A DNA stretch of 44,513 nt, taken from the IMG/VR virus record IMGVR_UViG_3300025889_000214, positions 1-44,513 of that record; one strand, written 5' to 3'. Each line of letters begins with the position of its first letter. Within the stretch, counting starts at the first letter, position 1. Shown here piece after piece: positions 25,983 to 35,376 of this stretch. The position numbers and the translations under genes are program-made. This DNA comes from a virus. Below the pieces are notes generated by a model. The model was not told where the DNA came from. It saw only the letters and a program-made list of their open reading frames with translations, and made no database searches.

Positions 25983-28900
25983 CTTCTATATCGTCCCTTT
26001 TCACAACTTTTGTCAAAACAACGTTTTCTTCAACTTCTTTATGGTCTTTGCCAGCCATCACTGTCCCATCTTTATGGGTGTGGTACCTGCCGACATAACT
26101 TTTACCATCCGGTGTTATATACTCACCTCCGGATGTTATGCCGTCTGAAACTTTTGGGTTCCTTAATAAATACTCTTCTAAAAGATCTTTACACGCTTTT
26201 TCAAAATTTTCTTCTGGTGCTTTCAAAAATGAAATCTGCCCTTCCGGAACGTCAAACAGTTGATTTTTAAGCTTCTCAATCTCTTCCTGACCAAGATCCA
26301 AAGATATTAAAATAGCTTCGAAAACCAAATATAACACAAATTCAGTCATATTCAACGGAGGTAGACCCAAACCTGCATTTGTAATGGCAAAAGGAGCTAC
26401 CGGAGGATTAAACAAGTATTTAAATAATTTATTTCCAGAAACCATCTGCTGCTGTGATGGGAATTTATCTGGTATATCCGCGCCAAAAAGAGAACCAACA
26501 TTTTTGGCCCCTTCTTCAACTTTATTGGCTGCTTTAATTGAATTTCTAAACAACTCTCCAACAACACGAGCTTGAACTGCTCCCAAAGCCACTGCCGGCT
26601 CTTTGACCTCTACATCATTCAAAAATGCTTGAATTTTACCTTTCAAAGTAAAAAGAGCAAAGTCAAACAATTGATTACCCACCTCTACGCCGACCTGATC
26701 CCAATTGACTGACTTGATATATTGTACGTCACGGTCTGTTAAGGAGTTGATTTGGCCTATTTTTAAATCAATAATGTTATTTGCTCTTTGCAAAGGATCA
26801 ACATAGTTCAGACTAAACACATCGGAGTTCAAATCCTTTATAACACTGTTGATATGATCTGTGTGTAGGTTCAAGTTAACCGCGATATGTGAAAGATACT
26901 TCCTAACCGGTAGCGCCTCTTCAAACACATAGCCATACTGATTTGTGAAGAGATCTTTCTTTATATCTTTCAAAAATTCTTCTTTAATACAGTAGTGGAA
27001 GTAATCTTCAATGTTCAATCTTCGATCTTTTCCATATTTTTTGACATAATTCTTTCTTAAACTCCCATTTTGGAGAATATCAGAATCGTATTCTTTTTGA
27101 TAAATCGGCTTCTTTTCAATCAAAAATCTTCTAGAATTAGAAATATTATCCAATTTGGCAACATATTCCAAAGATTTATCCGCCTTATTAGCAAAAAAAG
27201 TCTCCTCTGTGGAATTATTTGACTTCAAGACACTAGGAGGCTGATAATTGTAATTTATTGAAGGGTTACTAACCCCTAATTCAAAAGATTGTTTGTATGA
27301 CGGCCCAAAGAAAGAGACATCAGTACCTTCTAAGTCTTTCCATTTTTCAAAAAAACCACCCACACTGCTGTTTGGATATTCAGAGAATGTATAAAACACA
27401 TCTTTTAACACATTTTTACCTTTATCAGAGGTTTTTCTTTTGAGTTTAAAATAAGAATTCTTTCCAAAAACATCTTCAATTAAAAGATTTTCTTCTAAAT
27501 TATGCGCATTATACGACTGGTTATCTGGTTTTTTATTTTTGTCAAACGGCACCACAACTCTGAACCCGTCCACATCTTTGAAGCCAGATTGGTTAAAAGT
27601 TGCCTCTTCGAATGGGAATGCTTTTCGGACAGAAACTTTAAACTTTCCTGCTGTCTTTTCACTGTAACTGATCGTTGTGATAAGAAAATAGTTTCTTCCT
27701 AATTGGCTGTCAATGTTTCTTCTCAATTCCTCTTTAACGTATTTTTCAGAAGTGGATAAATTTTCAAAATAAGGAAACTGATAAGAAACAGCGTCTTTTA
27801 AAAACTCTGTCAAGCCTCGCTTCAGCATTAGTCGATAGTTAAACTGATTGTTGTAATCTAAATTAATGAAGTTCAACTTTTCTTCTAGAAATCTTTCATC
27901 GATTGAAAACACAGAACGATCTTTAATCTCTTCCGGGTAGACAATCTCTTTAAGTCTCTTGGAAATTCTTGAAATTTCCACTGCTATAAGATCTCTTATT
28001 GCAATACAAAAGTCAGTTTCTTGCTTTATTTTTTCAACTTTATTGTGATGGTGTAAAAGAACTTTTGTGATGTCATATGCATCATTCACAATCAAATCGT
28101 TACCATTTTTTGTTCCAGATATTGAAATCTTGGAAACATCAAGCTGTTTGAATCTCTCAATCATAGAGTTTAGAAACTCTTTCTGTTGTTTTAAGCTTTC
28201 TTTTTCCTTCTGGACTAAGCCAATCTTGTCCAAAGAATTCCTAACATCAATTGCAGATTGATTTAAAAGAGCTTGTATTGCCCTGATCAGATCCTGCCCT
28301 CTCAAACTTCTGTCAATAGTGAACCCCGTATTGGAAATGTTAGCAAAAATTGGATTAACGCTTTGGCTAGAATTTTTAAAAGAAGCATTAGCTCCAGTTT
28401 TAAATTCATATATTTTAGAATTTTTACCAACATTGCTTATAATCAAATCAGAAGCGTTCCAATCTAAATATTTAAGAACAACATTTGAAAAGAATGAGTT
28501 GTTACGACTAACATTGGTGCCAAAATCAGAAGCTGCTTTTTTCTGATCTGCAATATTTTTACCAGAAAGATTTTTATCTATGTCGTTAATTTCTTTTTTA
28601 ATCTTGTCGGCAAACTCTGGTGCAAAATCAAAATATCTTATCTTTTTTAGAAACTCTTGCTTTTCAGATTGTGTCAATCTTAAATAATCAAAACTCTCTT
28701 GCGAACCCAGCGCATCTTTGAAGATTAAATTTCTGAACATTTGAATGTAAATGAAATCTTTCATCATATCATCTACATCAACTTCTTCAAAATCAAACTG
28801 GGAAAAGACGTGAATAGACTTTAAAACAAAGCTGGCCACCTGAAGCTTAAACTTCAACAAAAGGTCTAAATACCTTTCTCTTTCCAACTCTTCATCAATG

Positions 28901-31566
28901 ATTTCATTTGCTGCTGGTTTGTAGTAGTCAAAGATATCAACCCCAGCAACAATTCTAGCTTCTTCTTTGAAGTTCACCAATTCTTTATATTTCAAAGAGC
29001 CGGCTCGTGATGAAAACAATTTTCCACAAAAACTTCTATCATCTGCCGGGTAATAAGGTGGAATAACATCATATGACGAAATCTTCGACGAATCAAAAGA
29101 GTTATTAGACGCGGCGACAGGAACTTTTCTAGAATAAACACTATTGTAACAAACCTTTGCTAACTGGTTGTATGTCGTGTGCAATTCTCTTTTGTATTTT
29201 TCATCAATTAAAGAATTTGAATCATCCCTCCCTACCTTGCCATAATCAATGCCAAGAGAGTTGTACAAGTAATTTGTAAATGAATTTCCTTCCTTGATAT
29301 CATCTTTCTTCTGCTCTAGAATAACTTCGTTTTTAAACCCTGTAGGGATTGGCCTGTATCGTACATTTTTATCGCCTATCGCAATTAAGCTGCTAATTTC
29401 AGCAAACCGGCTCCTGTTTCTTCTCTTTTTTTCGAACGGAGTATAAGAGTAGGCACACAGCTTTGTATAGAATGGAACTTTTAAATCAGAATTGTAAAAA
29501 TATCTCTTAGGATCTGCCCCTTTATCGGTTGCTTTGAACACGTCAACATAATATGATAATGCTCTAGAGCTTTCTGTAAAGTTTCCATAATTCTTGAACA
29601 CGGTGTATTCATATTGCCCATCGGATAATTGGCTACGAATCTCACCTTCGCTTAAAAGAATGTTCTTTTCTAACTGAGGATTGATTTGCTTGCTTATCTT
29701 AGAAATGCCTTCTTTTTCATAAGACTTAATTAAAGAATTCTTTATCCTATTGATATCCCCTTGGGCAGCTTTATTAGAGCCAGTCAATTGCCTAAATATT
29801 GAATTTAAAAAAGGCTCTGCATCTTCGTTGTAATTAAAATTAAAGTTATAATACTTTTTATAACCATCTATTCCGTTTTTATAATAGGTTTCATAGCCAT
29901 CCACAATCGAAAGCAATCTTCTTTCTTTTCTTCTCTGTTCTTCTCTTTCCAAAAGCTTTTGGATTGCTTGCTGATTTGCTCTCATTTCTTTTGGGAAATA
30001 GGCAATCTCAATTGCTCTTGATAAACCTTCTTTTTTATTTTTTATGTAATCTTTTCTAAGAGATTTAAGCTTGTCTTTGTCCCTTTGAAAAACGCAAGGT
30101 CGCAACTTTCCAGCGTAACTATCCGGGTCTAAACAAGGATCGTCTCCAAGTGATGCAACCGCTACATCGGCACACAATTCCTCTCTTTCCGGTAAGATAT
30201 TTCCTAAATACACAAAAAGGTTTTTGACTTTCTCTTCTGTATTCAAATATAAAGCAATATTTGGGTAGAATGCTTCAATATAAAATATAACAGATTCCAC
30301 CACTTGTTCTTCTGCCGCCCCTTCAAACAAGGAACAAACCTCAATCTTTGTTAAAAACGAAGAAAGATCTGCCAAAAGACCTATAAAATCATCCAAAGTA
30401 TCAGAATCTAATCCAAACTGCCTTCTTAATTCCTCTTTGAGTTCTGGAATATCATCAAAAGAGAACGTACCAACTTCGTCTTCGTCACAAATGTTATTAA
30501 CAATAACATCAATTGTCTTAGTTGCTGCTGTCACTATAATTGGAACAATTGCATTTAAAAATTGCTCTCTTCTCCTGTTGACAAGAGCATCATTAACTGT
30601 TCTAATTGGAGCCATTCTTAAGGTTTTTTTAGAATTTGAATAATTTGCAATATATTTACTAACAAAATCAAAACCATCTTCTGTAATGCCCAAAGCTTTG
30701 TCTGCTATGTTCAAACTTTCAGTTATAAATTCATCTGTGTTTTTTGCAAAATCATCAATTTCTTTCTGTTTTTGTTCAAAAACTTCTTTAACTTCACTGA
30801 GGGGGATGTTTTTCGTCAAACACCTTATGGCATCGCCTGCCAAATTATCAACATTGAACTTTCTTACATAATTTCCATAAAAAGCGCTTACTTGCTTATA
30901 GCCAGAAGAGGACATAACTTCTCTTGCAAAGTCCGATTTCAAATTTTTATAATTTGAAGTAAAGAAGTTTCCAACTTTTTGATTGTTATTTTTAAATCTT
31001 AAAGATGCTTTGTAAAACTGATCAATATAGGTATTAATATAGTTGTTGATTTCGTCCTTTTCTTGCCTTGCTATCTCTGCTGTTTTTAAAATCTTGTTAT
31101 TTTGCTTTTTCTGGATCTTTTTAAGCTCTTTGACGGCCTTCTTTTCGCCTCTCGTTTGAGCATCAATCTCATCCAATTCGCTATATGCATCTTCAATTTT
31201 TCTTTCTTTTTCTCTTTTTTGCCTTTCTTGGACTTTTTTAGACAAAAAGTCATCTAGATATTTAATATATTCTCTGAAATTTGATAATTCTCTTTTTCTG
31301 GGGGCTACAATTCTGTCTGGGCCGACAAGATTATATGAAAAAGCATTCAAAGACTTCAAAAGCGAAATATACTTTGAAAGATCGGCTTCTTTTTCAAAAA
31401 GAGAGCGAACATATTCTTTATTATTAGCAGGATCTCCAATAGTATTATATACTTTTCTCCAATCAGCCTCTTTACTGCTATCTGCCAAATAAAATGCGAA
31501 GGAAGAGATCTTTTCAATATTATCTACTGCCAAGCGATCAAATTCTTGAAAACTGTAATTTGCCAT
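25975..31566 (-). CDS. Very large tail/baseplate protein, 1863 residues
   Basis: Located between the spike/hub gene and gp25, so almost certainly a virion component. The N-terminal third is helical, with a strongly charged coiled-coil candidate at about residues 95-180 rich in Lys, Glu, Arg and Gln. The middle is mixed, Asn/Lys/Tyr-rich. The C-terminus ends in a small domain with GGEYITPDGKSYVGRYHTHK followed by a KDH element (about residues 1813-1842). A G-x-Y-x-T-P-D-G-x-x-Y-x-G-x-Y-H-x-H pattern like this occurs at the ends of several large marine phage virion proteins as I remember them. The closely spaced His residues might bind a metal; that is inference. Tape-measure identity was considered but there is no long uniform helix or hydrophobic core typical of one. 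Start overlaps the preceding stop as TAATG. Confidence 0.86.
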   Translation of the reverse strand: MANYSFQEFDRLAVDNIEKISSFAFYLADSSKEADWRKVYNTIGDPANNKEYVRSLFEKEADLSKYISLLKSLNAFSYNLVGPDRIVAPRKRELSNFREYIKYLDDFLSKKVQERQKREKERKIEDAYSELDEIDAQTRGEKKAVKELKKIQKKQNNKILKTAEIARQEKDEINNYINTYIDQFYKASLRFKNNNQKVGNFFTSNYKNLKSDFAREVMSSSGYKQVSAFYGNYVRKFNVDNLAGDAIRCLTKNIPLSEVKEVFEQKQKEIDDFAKNTDEFITESLNIADKALGITEDGFDFVSKYIANYSNSKKTLRMAPIRTVNDALVNRRREQFLNAIVPIIVTAATKTIDVIVNNICDEDEVGTFSFDDIPELKEELRRQFGLDSDTLDDFIGLLADLSSFLTKIEVCSLFEGAAEEQVVESVIFYIEAFYPNIALYLNTEEKVKNLFVYLGNILPEREELCADVAVASLGDDPCLDPDSYAGKLRPCVFQRDKDKLKSLRKDYIKNKKEGLSRAIEIAYFPKEMRANQQAIQKLLEREEQRRKERRLLSIVDGYETYYKNGIDGYKKYYNFNFNYNEDAEPFLNSIFRQLTGSNKAAQGDINRIKNSLIKSYEKEGISKISKQINPQLEKNILLSEGEIRSQLSDGQYEYTVFKNYGNFTESSRALSYYVDVFKATDKGADPKRYFYNSDLKVPFYTKLCAYSYTPFEKKRRNRSRFAEISSLIAIGDKNVRYRPIPTGFKNEVILEQKKDDIKEGNSFTNYLYNSLGIDYGKVGRDDSNSLIDEKYKRELHTTYNQLAKVCYNSVYSRKVPVAASNNSFDSSKISSYDVIPPYYPADDRSFCGKLFSSRAGSLKYKELVNFKEEARIVAGVDIFDYYKPAANEIIDEELERERYLDLLLKFKLQVASFVLKSIHVFSQFDFEEVDVDDMMKDFIYIQMFRNLIFKDALGSQESFDYLRLTQSEKQEFLKKIRYFDFAPEFADKIKKEINDIDKNLSGKNIADQKKAASDFGTNVSRNNSFFSNVVLKYLDWNASDLIISNVGKNSKIYEFKTGANASFKNSSQSVNPIFANISNTGFTIDRSLRGQDLIRAIQALLNQSAIDVRNSLDKIGLVQKEKESLKQQKEFLNSMIERFKQLDVSKISISGTKNGNDLIVNDAYDITKVLLHHHNKVEKIKQETDFCIAIRDLIAVEISRISKRLKEIVYPEEIKDRSVFSIDERFLEEKLNFINLDYNNQFNYRLMLKRGLTEFLKDAVSYQFPYFENLSTSEKYVKEELRRNIDSQLGRNYFLITTISYSEKTAGKFKVSVRKAFPFEEATFNQSGFKDVDGFRVVVPFDKNKKPDNQSYNAHNLEENLLIEDVFGKNSYFKLKRKTSDKGKNVLKDVFYTFSEYPNSSVGGFFEKWKDLEGTDVSFFGPSYKQSFELGVSNPSINYNYQPPSVLKSNNSTEETFFANKADKSLEYVAKLDNISNSRRFLIEKKPIYQKEYDSDILQNGSLRKNYVKKYGKDRRLNIEDYFHYCIKEEFLKDIKKDLFTNQYGYVFEEALPVRKYLSHIAVNLNLHTDHINSVIKDLNSDVFSLNYVDPLQRANNIIDLKIGQINSLTDRDVQYIKSVNWDQVGVEVGNQLFDFALFTLKGKIQAFLNDVEVKEPAVALGAVQARVVGELFRNSIKAANKVEEGAKNVGSLFGADIPDKFPSQQQMVSGNKLFKYLFNPPVAPFAITNAGLGLPPLNMTEFVLYLVFEAILISLDLGQEEIEKLKNQLFDVPEGQISFLKAPEENFEKACKDLLEEYLLRNPKVSDGITSGGEYITPDGKSYVGRYHTHKDGTVMAGKDHKEVEENVVLTKVVKRDDIEDA

Positions 31567-32561
31567 TAGTTTGTCCCATTAAATCTTGAAAGTAAGAATG
31601 TCTCTTCTTTCGGATTTGTCCAGATTTGTTCCCAATTGGTTAGGTTATCAACTTGCTGCTCTAACCTTCTTCCTATGCTCTCCATTTGTTTATTCAGCTT
31701 TGATGACAAACCAACAAAAGCCTCGATCGTTATAACGCCGGGAGGCGTAGTTGGAGCGCCCGGAGCGCTTGAAAAGTGAGTGTGATTTGAAACCACCCTA
31801 TTAAATGAAAGTTGATAACTAACAAACTCTTGCAAAAGCCCATTTAATATTAAAACATTCTCATACATTTGATAATAACTTTGAAAAAAGTTCTTGCCTT
31901 TAACAAATGGCTGTACCTCTAAAACACCTTTGTCTGCATTTTGAGCGATCAATTGAATGCCGGCTGGTGTTTTATCACCTTTGTTGTACACACCCGTAAC
32001 CAACTTAATCCCTTCGTCACCAACAATCCGAACCAAATCTGCTTTCACACCGATAGCGGGACGACCTGTAATGCTAGGCGCTGTGTTGAAATTATCAGTT
32101 TTTACTATCCCAAAGTTTTGATCAATGTCTGTCTTTTCTGATATATAAATTCTAGCAGCATCGTACCGAAAGTTGGGATCTGCGAACACTCTTCTTTCAG
32201 GGCCACCGCCTTGTCTGATTGTTGTTTTTGCAAATTGAGATACTCTACCCGCAACAATATCGATTGTAGAAGATTTTTGATGACCTAAGCCTCCATACCC
32301 CGATGTCAACCCAGAAGGTCTATCTTTCCCTATTACTATTGACGCATTGGAGTTCTTACTATCTAATATAATATCCCCATCTGCCTTGATATACTCTGGC
32401 TTTGGGATAAGCATTTGAGAGCCGCCCACGCCTAGCATTCTAGCTTTTCGCAAGCTTGGGTTTAGGTTGTTAATTTCTTTTAACTGATCGGTGCTTAAAG
32501 CATCTTTATCTGTGTTTAATCTTTTTGCACCCTGAGAAGGTTTACTTGCGCTGATTGTCAT
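31566..32561 (-). CDS. Baseplate hub/spike-like protein
   Basis: A 331-residue protein. Residues about 50-190 form short repeated beta strands rich in Gly, Asn and Ile (ADGDIILDSKNSNASIVIG), as in beta-helical or OB/spike proteins. A conserved-looking NHTHFSSAPGAPTTPPG segment is present near residues 266-282; His-rich turns followed by Pro-rich sequence are found in membrane-puncturing spike proteins of contractile phages (gpV/gp45-type). The C-terminal 50 residues are helical (SSKLNKQMESIGRRLEQQVD). It is sandwiched between the NlpC/P60-like hydrolase gene and the 1863-residue gene, as expected of hub components, and starts 2 bases after the preceding stop. Exact equivalence to T4 gp5 or gp27 cannot be established by eye. 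Confidence 0.72.
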   Translation of the reverse strand: MTISASKPSQGAKRLNTDKDALSTDQLKEINNLNPSLRKARMLGVGGSQMLIPKPEYIKADGDIILDSKNSNASIVIGKDRPSGLTSGYGGLGHQKSSTIDIVAGRVSQFAKTTIRQGGGPERRVFADPNFRYDAARIYISEKTDIDQNFGIVKTDNFNTAPSITGRPAIGVKADLVRIVGDEGIKLVTGVYNKGDKTPAGIQLIAQNADKGVLEVQPFVKGKNFFQSYYQMYENVLILNGLLQEFVSYQLSFNRVVSNHTHFSSAPGAPTTPPGVITIEAFVGLSSKLNKQMESIGRRLEQQVDNLTNWEQIWTNPKEETFLLSRFNGTN

Positions 32562-32563
32562 TT

Positions 32564-34036
32564 TTATCTATCCCAAAATCCAAATTGATCTGCCAAAGCA
32601 AATGTGATTGGTATACCAAAAACCACTACGTCTTTTCTGTGTTTTGCTCGTGTCCCTCTCTTGTTTAAAGAGTAAAAAGTTCTTGTTGCTAATTTTGTTT
32701 TATATTGAAAAAACATTGCTTCATATGTTTCTATTTTGTATTTATTTCCTGATTTTTTAAACCCTTTGCCGGCAGACACAGCAACGTGTCCATATTTTCC
32801 ACGACTACTATTTCTAACATAAAAAACACAGGCCCCGGGGGTATATGCAAACTGCTCAATGGTGATATCCAAGCCAAAATTCAATGCATATAAGGTTTGA
32901 GAGTGAGAACCCCTTCCATATTCCCAAGCAACTTTATCATAAGTTTTTGGACTTCTTTTTGCATCATAGCCCCTTAACCCAAGAATAAAACCCAACTCAA
33001 AAGCTAGCCAAGCAGGAATTCCTGAACAATCAAATGTACCATCTTTGAAGACACCGGTTCCATCAGTTGTCATCAAATTGGAATAGTTATTAAAATAACC
33101 ATCTTTTGTAAAACCTTTTCCTGTTGCTTTTAAAATTCCAGCAATATTGTTAGGTTGCTTATATCTTCCGGGGTTTGTGTATTTTTGAACTCCACCAAAC
33201 ATATAAGGATAAAACTTTCCGCCGGCAAATCCAGAGTCCATTATTGATCTGATTTTTTGCTCAAATTGCTTGTCTTTCCAAAGGGATTTGCCTTTCGTGC
33301 TTCTAATCCTGTTTCTCATAGAAATAGCGGCTTCTCTTATCTTCTTGTTGCAAGGTTTGCAGTTGTAATTAAAATGTCTAATTTCACCATCGTAGTTAAA
33401 GATGTAAGAGTTTATCTGACTTCCTTTTATAATAGAGTTTTTTTCACAGTCATCGCTGCTAGTTTTCAAAGAAGATAGCCTTGTTTTTTGCCTAGTCTTT
33501 TGTGCCAGTGCACGAACATCTACCGTTGTACTGAAAGATAAAGCTCCTTGGGCTCCGGGAGGCACACCAGTCCCAACGACAGAGACAACCCTACCCTGAC
33601 TTGGAACGCCTCCAGCAACTGTGTCATACTTTACTTCAACAACATCGCCTTTGTTGAGTGGTGTCTTTGAAGGATTGAAAACATAACTCTGTGAGTCGTT
33701 AAACTCAGAAGAGATCAAAAGAGCAACAATCTTCTCTATCTGATCTTTTGAAAGATCTTTGTTTACTTCGACTTCTAAAGGGTTTCTTTTATTTGCGTGA
33801 ATATCGTGAACATAGACATGATAGTATTCGGTTGCTTCTGCGCCGTCTCCATTGATATCCGGAGCCAACACGATAGCGGAATATCTATTATTTGAAGAAA
33901 TTATACCCTTTGGCCTATAAACTGCCTCTCTGATAAACTTGCGCATTTCAACAAATGCTTGGTTATCATCATAGTAAAGATCGTTAAAACCTAGAGTGTC
34001 AAACTCAGATCCTTTATCATAAAAATCATCAGCCAC
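32564..34036 (-). CDS. Baseplate-associated NlpC/P60-like cell-wall hydrolase
   Basis: Probably opens the peptidoglycan during DNA injection, the job done by the lysozyme domain of gp5 in T4. In 490 residues, the part at about 70-160 has strands resembling an OB/SH3-like domain (NKGDVVEVKYDT, then GRVVSVVG). The C-terminal catalytic half has the papain-like NlpC/P60/CHAP pattern: FDCSGIPAWLA (catalytic Cys337), a YTPGACVFYV element, and KYGHVAVSAGKG (His417), with IETYEA as possible third-residue strand. Cys223/226/229 region (NCKPCNKK) could be structural. The start is GTG at 34036, chosen for the strong AAGGAGG at 34044-34050, 7 bases away. It heads the tail operon and is followed by the spike/hub protein. 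Alternative: an endolysin, but position favours a virion enzyme. Confidence 0.82.
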   Translation of the reverse strand: MADDFYDKGSEFDTLGFNDLYYDDNQAFVEMRKFIREAVYRPKGIISSNNRYSAIVLAPDINGDGAEATEYYHVYVHDIHANKRNPLEVEVNKDLSKDQIEKIVALLISSEFNDSQSYVFNPSKTPLNKGDVVEVKYDTVAGGVPSQGRVVSVVGTGVPPGAQGALSFSTTVDVRALAQKTRQKTRLSSLKTSSDDCEKNSIIKGSQINSYIFNYDGEIRHFNYNCKPCNKKIREAAISMRNRIRSTKGKSLWKDKQFEQKIRSIMDSGFAGGKFYPYMFGGVQKYTNPGRYKQPNNIAGILKATGKGFTKDGYFNNYSNLMTTDGTGVFKDGTFDCSGIPAWLAFELGFILGLRGYDAKRSPKTYDKVAWEYGRGSHSQTLYALNFGLDITIEQFAYTPGACVFYVRNSSRGKYGHVAVSAGKGFKKSGNKYKIETYEAMFFQYKTKLATRTFYSLNKRGTRAKHRKDVVVFGIPITFALADQFGFWDR

Positions 34037-34043
34037 AAAAAGA

Positions 34044-34050
34044 CCTCCTT
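34044..34050 (-). promoter_or_regulatory. Strong ribosome binding site for the GTG-started hydrolase
   Basis: AAGGAGG on the minus strand, 7 bases from the GTG at 34036-34034. It overlaps the stop codon of the preceding small gene and decides the non-ATG start. Confidence 0.8.
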
Positions 34051-34324
34051 ACTTTTCATTTTCCAACATATCATAAAGTTCTTCGGAGGAAAGATCGTCG
34101 CTTTCATGACGAAGCTTTTTTTCTTGGAGTGTCAAAACTTTGATCAATTGCTCATTAGACCTTTGAAGAGCTTCAAAATACTTTGCAACAACCATTCCGG
34201 CACGAGTATGATTTTCTTCGTTCTTTTTCAAATAAACCATTGCATCAACCAAAACAGAGTTGATTGCTGCTCTATCTGTTTTAACGTTGTCTAAGATCTC
34301 TTCTAGCTTTTGATCGTAATCCAT
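34049..34324 (-). CDS. Small helical protein, unknown
   Basis: This 91-residue, highly charged and probably all-helical protein has no Cys and no hydrophobic segment. The central part, AKYFEALQRSNEQLIKVLTL followed by QEKKLRHES, has a heptad-like pattern suggestive of a short coiled coil. It follows the sigma-factor-like gene by a single base and precedes the cell-wall hydrolase gene by 12 bases, with GGAG 9 bases before its ATG. Small helical proteins of this kind occur beside late sigma factor genes in several T4-like phages as I recall, but no function is known to me. It might be a chaperone for the tail hub or a co-regulator; both are guesses from position. Confidence 0.75.
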   Translation of the reverse strand: MDYDQKLEEILDNVKTDRAAINSVLVDAMVYLKKNEENHTRAGMVVAKYFEALQRSNEQLIKVLTLQEKKLRHESDDLSSEELYDMLENEK

Positions 34325-34325
34325 T

Positions 34326-35045
34326 TTAGATTTCTCCGTTATCCCACTTTTGCTTGAATTCTCTATATCTTTTCCTGATCTTCGTTAAACTGGAAGTTAG
34401 TTGTTTTGTGTTCATTCCAGTGATTTCTCGAAGATATAGATAAATAGCTTTCTTATTAAAAATTGGGATTGAATCAATGTCTCGGAAAATAATCTCAATG
34501 GCTTTGATAAGTTTTTCTTCTTGTTCTTTTAGATCCATTTTCTTCCATTCTTGGATTTCATTTCCTAAAAGCATCATAAACTCAGAGTTTTCTCTTTTTT
34601 CGTGGTATTTGTTTTCAACGATCAATTGATCTTTAACTTCATAGATGTCTTCAATAACAATGTGCTTTTTAAGTCTTTTCTTGTGTTTCTTTGTTTCGTG
34701 AATAAACCAGTTTTTAGTGATCACAGAAAAGTAAGAAAAAGCTTTGTGACCCTTTTCAGGTTGAAACTTTTCTAAGATTGTGACTAACCAGACTTTGCAT
34801 TCTTCTCGGAGGGAATCAATATTGGGAAGGCTTGTAAATCGGTAAGTGTAAACAATTTTATCAACCATTTCAGAAAAAACTGGCTTGATATCTTGCTTGT
34901 AAATGCGGCTTCTAACGTTGATATCTTCTGTGCTGTTGTACTTTATAATCTGCTGTTCGTGAAATTTGGTAAAGTACATATTCTCTTTTTTTCTTTTTCT
35001 ACCTCTCTTCTTCGGCTGGTTTTGTTGTTTGTTCGGCTGGGGCAT
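34326..35045 (-). CDS. Probable late-transcription sigma factor (T4 gp55-like)
   Basis: Predicted to direct host RNA polymerase to phage late promoters. The 239-residue protein starts with a Lys/Arg/Gln-rich tail, then carries a sigma-region-2-like helical block: an ECKVWLVTILEKFQPEKGHK segment followed by AFSYFSVITKNWFIHETKKH (about residues 78-120). Both the pattern 'F.P.KG...AFSYF....KN.FI' and its basic end match the DNA- and polymerase-binding core of gp55-type small sigma factors. A C-terminal segment (GMNTKQLTSSLTKIRKRYRE) resembles a short HTH. I chose the ATG at 35045 over the one at 35051, because AAAGG (35056-35052) touches the upstream ATG but is 6 bases from this one. The gene overlaps its upstream neighbour by 47 bases. 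A gp55 role is inferred from motif and phage context. Confidence 0.72.
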   Translation of the reverse strand: MPQPNKQQNQPKKRGRKRKKENMYFTKFHEQQIIKYNSTEDINVRSRIYKQDIKPVFSEMVDKIVYTYRFTSLPNIDSLREECKVWLVTILEKFQPEKGHKAFSYFSVITKNWFIHETKKHKKRLKKHIVIEDIYEVKDQLIVENKYHEKRENSEFMMLLGNEIQEWKKMDLKEQEEKLIKAIEIIFRDIDSIPIFNKKAIYLYLREITGMNTKQLTSSLTKIRKRYREFKQKWDNGEI

Positions 35046-35376
35046 ATTCATCCTTTATGTTTTCCTCTAATTCTTGCAGCAGTTCTTTTTCTTCTTCATA
35101 TTCTTCTTCTTCGTATAAGAGAGAATAAAAGTCTTCAAAGTTTTCTATCTTGTCTTTTAAATGTTTTGTATGTGTTATTAGAGCTTTTAAAGTTTCATCC
35201 CCATAGAACATTTCCATTGAATAAAGAGCTTTAAGGTGTTCTAAGAATTCTAACACCTCTTCTCTTAATTCAGCGACGTTCTCAGCAAAAAAGAAAAGTT
35301 TTCGAAGAAGGGCAACCACATAAAATGTTCCTCCTATAACTAGGAGAGTTAGCAAAGTTGCATAAATAGTTAACAT
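34999..35376 (-). CDS. Single-pass membrane protein with acidic tail
   Basis: A 125-residue protein. Residues 3-26 (IYATLLTLLVIGGTFYVVAL) form a clear N-terminal membrane anchor, followed by basic/aromatic RKLFFF and then a helical, coiled-coil-like region and a highly acidic tail (LLYEEEEYEEEKELLQELEE). The topology would be N-out/C-in or an uncleaved signal anchor. Its ATG directly follows the stop of the zinc-ribbon gene, and its last 47 bases overlap the start of the sigma-factor gene in another frame. The acidic tail could bind basic proteins or nucleic-acid-binding partners at the membrane. No spanin lipobox, holin-like second segment or enzymatic motif is present, so function is unknown. 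Confidence 0.75.
   Translation of the reverse strand: MLTIYATLLTLLVIGGTFYVVALLRKLFFFAENVAELREEVLEFLEHLKALYSMEMFYGDETLKALITHTKHLKDKIENFEDFYSLLYEEEEYEEEKELLQELEENIKDEYAPAEQTTKPAEEER
35052..35056 (-). promoter_or_regulatory. Ribosome binding site deciding the sigma-factor start
   Basis: AAAGG on the minus strand. It abuts the ATG at 35051 but lies 6 bases from the ATG at 35045, so the downstream ATG is the more likely start. It is inside the coding sequence of the membrane-protein gene. Confidence 0.55.

Noticed and set aside
25975-31566. Tape-measure protein identity for the 1863-residue protein
   Set aside because: Length is suggestive, but its composition is mixed with no long uniform helical repeat, and it sits between hub and gp25 genes rather than after tube and chaperone genes.
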